Shown here piece by piece: positions 58,804 through 64,000 of a stretch of 64,000 bases of DNA. Origin of the DNA: Nymphaea colorata (lineage: Eukaryota; Streptophyta; Magnoliopsida; Nymphaeales; Nymphaeaceae); NCBI RefSeq assembly GCF_008831285.2, contig NC_045149.1, positions 1,366,001-1,430,000 of the forward strand, written 5' to 3'. Each line of letters opens with the position of its first letter. Within the stretch, counting starts at the first letter, position 1. Made by a program: the position numbers and the translations under genes. The notes under the pieces are model-generated. The model was not told the DNA's origin. It saw only the letters and a program-made list of their open reading frames with translations, and searched no databases.

Positions 58804-59177
58804 ACAGGAGAATAACGGATTGGATCATTAGGGCTTTGACCCGAAATTCGATACCGCTCGATAGGATGGGGATGGTTATCGGGTTAAATTCGATTCCGAG
58901 TTAAACTTTAACAAACAAAGCTGAGATGACACTTTCAAAAACCAAAGTTTGATGAAAACTTGATTTTAACAATCGAAATTGTGTATTCAAGTAACAAGAC
59001 AACCTACGGACTACACCTTAAAATACACCAATTGTTGCTTCTTTTAGCTACCAGCCGCTTACAACAGATATATTTACAAATCGAATAAGGTGTTCAATGA
59101 ATTTGTTTATTGGACATGCTCTTTTGGAAGAAAGCCGTGAAACGGGAAATGGACAACAAAGAAAAATAAAGGAAGAA
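58804..59177. other. Intergenic, nothing recognised
   Basis: No reading frame, repeat or element end could be supported. Confidence 0.4.
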
Positions 59178-59185
59178 CAAGAAAT
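59178..59185. repeat. Target-site duplication, left copy
   Basis: caagaaat, identical to 59,444-59,451. Confidence 0.85.
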
Positions 59186-59443
59186 CATAGTTGGCAAACC
59201 TATGACTCGGACTCAAAGCAAGTTGACTCATTGATTCAGTGGGTTGACTCATTGATTCGGTCGAGTATTTAAATAACCATAATGTATTCAGGGGCAAGTC
59301 AGGGCCGAGTCGAGTCGAGTCAATATAAGTCGAGTTAACTGAGGGGCAAGTCTGGCCAAACCTTTACTCTTGGCTAAATTTGTTGGTGATCCGAGCTGAC
59401 TCAGGAGATTTTCCGAGTCAGCCCGACAAGTTTGCCAACGATG
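59186..59443. mobile_element. hAT MITE, 258 bp
   Basis: The ends CATAGTTGGCAAAC and, on the minus strand, CATCGTTGGCAAAC match at 13 of 14 positions. The flanks are identical 8-bp words caagaaat (59,178-59,185 and 59,444-59,451). The interior is rich in GACTCG/CGAGTC words on both strands. No coding sequence. Confidence 0.88.
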
Positions 59444-59451
59444 CAAGAAAT
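59444..59451. repeat. Target-site duplication, right copy
   Basis: caagaaat, identical to 59,178-59,185. Confidence 0.85.
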
Positions 59452-60949
59452 AGGGAAGGAGGAAAAGTAAGTGAAACAAGAATATGATAACGTGGACAAT
59501 GTTGGTCTTACAATTTTTGGTACTAGTGCAAAATCACTCTCCATATGCTACTATATCACTGCCAGCCTCTTATAGCTGGAATAAGAAAGACAAGAAGAGG
59601 AGGATAAAAAACATTGGAAGAGAAGAGGATACAGACTTGTTGTGGCTCTTTTATTTTTATTTCTCTCTATGTATTTTCATTTTTCTCTTTCTCTTTTTTA
59701 ATTTTTCTCTAACTATTCTTGTTCTCTCATCGCCTAACTATTCTTTTCATTTATCTATCTAATTCTCTATTTTGATGGCTTGATTGTACGTGGATGTGTA
59801 TTACGATGTAAGGATTTAGGATGAGTTGTTTTTCTATCTTTATCATTTTGAGGTTAGGACATGTCCAACCAGAGAAACAACCAAGCACGCTTGATGTACA
59901 TGTTAATTTGCATTGAGCATATCATTTTTTATTTTTCAAATCGCAAATTCATCTTTTATATTTTTCTTAATCATTCTTCTAGTATTTCATTGGTCCATCT
60001 ATATTTTCAATACACCATTAAAAGACTCACTAGATGAAATCTTACCTCTATCAATTGCCATCAAATTTTTCCTTTCCATTGCTCTATAGATGTATGTTTT
60101 GCATACACAATCACTTATGCGACTCATGGATGCTCACAAGCATATTTCTAAGAAGCTTAAGTAAGACAAGATCAAGCCCTAATGAGGTGATAAACGAATT
60201 AAGGTAAAATATTGAAACTTACTTAGGATTCAAGGAAAACATCATTACAAATTATGAAACCTTCACTTTTTCCAACATATTATTTTGATATTTACAATAT
60301 TGCAAAATCTCTCTTTTTGGCCCTATGATGAACAAGAACTATTGTCATCATCCATCTATTTGCTCTTAATTATATTTCCTCAAATAAGTTGAAAACTTCT
60401 ATTTTAAAAACGATCTTCAAATATAAGTTATCTTTTAGTTGAGTTCTAGTGACAATATTTGAAGAACTCAAATGATCTTACAAATGTCTCTTTTAAACAC
60501 TTTGTTTTTTATACGATTTGGCTATTCCAACAATTCAATCTCAAGTGTCTAACGTTACTAATTATTACAGGTTTGTTATCCTTTAAAACTGTAGTTCTAA
60601 ACCTGATGACAATTTTTTTTTTAAACCAAAGCATATTTTAATTATTTCAAAATTTGTCTCAATATTTAAAAAAAGATATTTAGACTTGAGTACACATGCA
60701 TATAGGATTTAGGATGACATTTCAAATATCGAAATATGCAAAGCAAAATGTTTGTTCTTGGTCAGATTACCCCCAGTAAACATGTTGAGCAGCCAGACTT
60801 TGTACCAACGGGGAGTTTATTTCTCTTTCATTTCAAAATAAAATCTTATTTTTCTGAAGCACTCCAAAGACCAAAATAAAGTTTGAGGATGAAAACACTA
60901 TCCTAAATTTCAAGGTATTTGACAATAATTAGCTTTGATACACTTCATT
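59452..60949. other. AT-rich intergenic, nothing recognised
   Basis: Short frames only (up to 92 codons, low complexity). Confidence 0.4.
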
Positions 60950-61680
60950 TTACTAGATAACAAAAAACCTAAACCTTAGGTTAGGGATCTGACCTAAACC
61001 CTAGAACTTGAATCCAAATTTAAGGTCCATAAGAAACTCTAGATCTCAACCTAGATTCAAACCCCAAGCTAAAAATATAAACCTATGGTTAGTTCTAAAA
61101 CTTGGATCCAAATCTAGGGCATCAAATTCTAAACCTAGAATCAAAATTAGGTTTGGTTCCCATGCCCTATATCTAAATTTAAAGTCAATTTGAATGCCTA
61201 ACCCAAGTACGGGACAAAAAAGAGATTCTAAACACACATCTAAGTTCTAGTTCTAAAACTAAAATCCCAATGTGGATTCTAGATCTAAAGCTAGGTCCTA
61301 ACATTGATACAAGAACCAAAATTGCATCTCTGGACTCAAAATTTGATTCACATTTCAACACCAGATCCAAATCTAGATCCAAATCCAAAACTAGATCCAA
61401 ATGGAAGTTTTAGACCCATATCGAAGTTCTAAATCCATAAATAGGTCATAGTGTAGAACCTAGATCTAAATCTAAGCCAAAAAAACCCTAAATTCAAATC
61501 TAGATGATGGATGCAAATCCAATCCAAAACTAAAATGTAAAGCTAAATTTCAGACTCTGGATCTAGATTTCCATCCAAGTTTGGATTTCAGACTTAAGCT
61601 AGACTTAAAATTTGGATCTAAGTCCAATTATGGAATCCAATTTTATATTGGATTTTAAATATGTTCACATGCCAATTTTT
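60950..61680. repeat. Cryptic tandem tract of AAATCTAGATCC-like words
   Basis: Variants of aaatctagatcc and ctaaacctagatc follow one another for about 700 bp. The open frame on the minus strand (61,185-61,400) is only this repeat translated (LDLDLDLDL). Similar ggatctaattcgg words occur near the outer part of the LARD LTRs (22,990 and 28,870), so the tract may be LTR-derived. Confidence 0.6.
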
Positions 61681-61689
61681 ATGTCTTGC

Positions 61690-61880
61690 ACGCAATTGAT
61701 GGGAAAAAAATAGTTAACTCACCTTGGTCCATAAAAAAGAGATGGAACCCATCTTGTTGGTATGTGGATCAGTCATTCTTGATGCCTTTATATGGGGTAG
61801 CCAATCTAAGGTCAAAACCCTAGTATTGAATGCCTAATCCCACATATTATTCTTTAAACCTAGATAACAGTGCGTAACAT
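61690..61880. repeat. Diverged relative of the LARD LTR end
   Basis: Bases about 61,740-61,830 align loosely (roughly two thirds of positions by eye) with 21,090-21,175. They share the order GGaACcCATCT, GGTA.G.GGATC, CATTCT, TGCCTTTA and CAATC, then AT-rich sequence. It suggests another, older element of the same family. Confidence 0.45.
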
Positions 61881-63008
61881 AAAATACATATGCTCCTAGA
61901 TTTGAAATCATGAATTAGTTTTGAAACATCTATGCGACCCTTAGGGATTTAGAAATATAGAACATATCGTTTGAAGAACCCTTTCCATCATTTTGACATG
62001 TTGTAAATCATATAATTACATTATATATGTAATGTAAGTTTGAAATTGGAATTGAAAATCTAATTTGGAATATGAAACATTGAATTTGAAATGGTCATTG
62101 GAGTCCATATAGATTGGATTTTGAAAATAGATTTTGACCCATGTGTTAGAGAACCCTGTGTGAATGCAAGATTTTGAGGATGAAGTTGAAGGGCAACTTT
62201 GAAATAACATTAGAAATGAAGTGTGGAAATTGAAGTTTGGAAACTAAATTTTGAAAACTAAGTGTAAAGATGGTTTCAAAGCCATGATGCTAGTTTGAAT
62301 GTGTATCTAAAAGGACACCAAGGTTTTTCAACTTTCACCACCCAAAAATCTTTCAGACTACTATATGGATCATGTTGAACTTTTTTGGTCGCCAAAAGAA
62401 TGGTGAGTATGTTGAATAGCATTCATTTTGGCTAACTTGTGTGGATTTGAAACGAGCAAGTGTGTGTGATGCATGACAAAATATTTTGCATATGCTTCCG
62501 TGAAAGGTAAACTATATGCAACGCAAGCTACATTAACTCAAATAGCATAATAAAGAAAAACTGAAAAGGGATGTGTATGTAATTTGAAATCGCTCTATAG
62601 CATAGAAAAGTTGTAGAGAAGTCTTCATACTTTACGCATGATTTCTGAATGAAGATCTAGAAGCTAAATGCATGCATGAACTATACCAAACAACAACTAC
62701 AGGAACTAAAATAATGAAAGTCCATGAAAACCACATGTTAAACTGCTTATCACGCCTAAAATGCACTAACAAATAATGTTATGTAAGAACATATAGTAAA
62801 TGAACATGTTATGTAGGTATGCTATGCATGCATTATTATGTTTGTTATAACCCATGTTATAATAGTACAAGACTTAAAAATACTGAGACTAAAAGAGGAG
62901 TGTTGGTTAAGAGTGAGACCAAATGGGATGACAGCCTGTGAGTCAAATGGAAAAGACTAAACCCAATGGTAAGAAGTGGAAGTTCCACCCAAAACATCGA
63001 TATAAGAA
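61881..63008. other. Decayed repeat / intergenic
   Basis: AT-rich with TTTGAAATT-type words similar to LTR interiors; no gene. Confidence 0.35.
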
Positions 63009-63010
63009 AT

Positions 63011-64000
63011 AAGAAAAATGACAGACTAAAAGACTTTCATTTTTAATGAAAATGTGACATAGTAAGTTATCAACACCATGACAATGCAAAACATGGTCCA
63101 ATTGTCAAGAAACTTAATGTCACCCTTCCTTATACATCGCGACTTATTATTGAAGTGTTAGATTATGTGAAACTCGCATAAACGACCAATTTGAAGTTCA
63201 GCCACCTACTTAGAACATGCTTTTCATCTGAAATTATAAACTGTAAAGTGTAAATGTTTTAAGTTGCAAGTTTAAAAGTGTGAAAACCATATCAAACAAA
63301 ATAGTTGGGAGTTTTCAAATATGTTTTAGTGTTATTTGCTTTTGAAAAACTAACAACATTCCTGTTTTGCAGCAACCTATAGGATGTAGGAAATTAGGGA
63401 ATATGACATGAGCTCAATATGAAATTTAGACCTTGGACACTTTGGATAAAGGATAATCTACCAGAGGTGACAGATTGTGGAAAGACATTAGGTTGGGAGG
63501 TATGACATGACAAACATGGAGCGGAAAACTAGTTATAGCAGAAAAGAAGAATGTATCATAATTAGGTAAGAAAAACGACAGACTAAAAGACTTTCATTTT
63601 TATTGAAAATGTGACATAGCATGTTTATCAACGCCATAACAATGCAAAACATGGTCAATTGTCAAGAAACTTAATGTCATCCTTCCTTATACATCGCGAC
63701 GTATTATTGAAGTGTTAGATTATGTGAAACTCACATAAATGACCAATTTGAAGTTCAACCACCTACTTAGAACATGCTTTTCATCTGAAACTATAAACTA
63801 TAAAGTGTAAATGTTTTAAGTTGCAAGTTTAAAAGTATGAAAACCATACCAAATAGAATAGTTGAGAGTTTTCAATTATGTTTTAGTGTTATTTGCTTTT
63901 GAAAAATTAACAACAGTCCTGTTTTGCAGCAACCTATACCATGTGGGAAATTAGGGAATATGACATGAGCTCAATATGCCATTTGGACCTTGGACTCTTT
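63011..64000. repeat. Tandem repeat, period 557 bp, running off the window
   Basis: Bases 63,011-about 63,443 recur at 63,568-64,000 with few substitutions. Equivalent landmarks (aagaaaaaYgacagactaaa at 63,011/63,568; tgacatgagctcaatatg at 63,404/63,961) are both 557 bp apart, so indels balance. The second copy is cut by the window end. No coding sequence. It may be the edge of a satellite array or a local duplication. Confidence 0.85.

Noticed and set aside
61185-61400. 71-codon minus-strand frame rich in Leu-Asp
   Set aside because: Direct translation of a cryptic GGATCTAGATTT repeat; not a protein.

Overview
The window is nuclear DNA from a flowering plant. It is AT-rich, has spliced genes with typical plant GT-AG introns, and carries plant-type Ty1/copia, LARD/gypsy-like, LINE-1 and hAT transposons, a plant PLS-class pentatricopeptide repeat (PPR) gene remnant, and many (TA)n/(GA)n microsatellites. 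Nothing bacterial, organellar or viral was seen. I cannot name the species. Most of the 64 kb is transposon-derived and coding-dead.

Layout. At 0.3-1.7 kb lies a 1.35 kb hAT-like non-autonomous element with perfect 8-bp target duplications and a GC-rich, exon-like interior. At 4.4-6.6 kb there is a broken LINE-1 on the minus strand. At 8.2-11.6 kb are two copies of an unclassified repeat and a GGCCCGG-rich patch. At 13.3-17.6 kb sits a decayed, partly duplicated Ty1/copia element (minus strand). At 21.0-29.1 kb is a structurally complete but apparently non-coding LTR retrotransposon (LARD-like, minus strand) with a 5-bp target duplication; the RNase H end of a plus-strand copia element follows it. 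A fold-back microsatellite element (31.4 kb) and a TRIM-like mini-retrotransposon (32.2-32.9 kb) come next.

The only gene that looks intact is at about 37.2-41.7 kb on the plus strand. It encodes a plant SAP30-like subunit of the Sin3 histone deacetylase complex (Arabidopsis AFR1/AFR2 type): six coding exons, 212 residues, with a probable intron-containing 5' leader. Promoter-like sequence lies just upstream of 37.2 kb.

From 44.6 kb on, hAT elements dominate. One hAT element (48.06-51.35 kb) contains a second, broken hAT transposase gene. A 741-bp deletion derivative of that second family lies at 54.2 kb. Two short hAT MITEs with perfect 8-bp target duplications lie at 56.5 and 59.2 kb, and the first interrupts a dead PPR gene (56.0-58.2 kb, minus strand). 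Several exon-like fragments that I could not identify lie at 51.4, 55.1 and 58.5 kb. The window ends inside a 557-bp tandem repeat.

The genes do not form a pathway. The window is one housekeeping-type chromatin gene embedded in layered, nested transposon insertions whose order can be partly read from target duplications.
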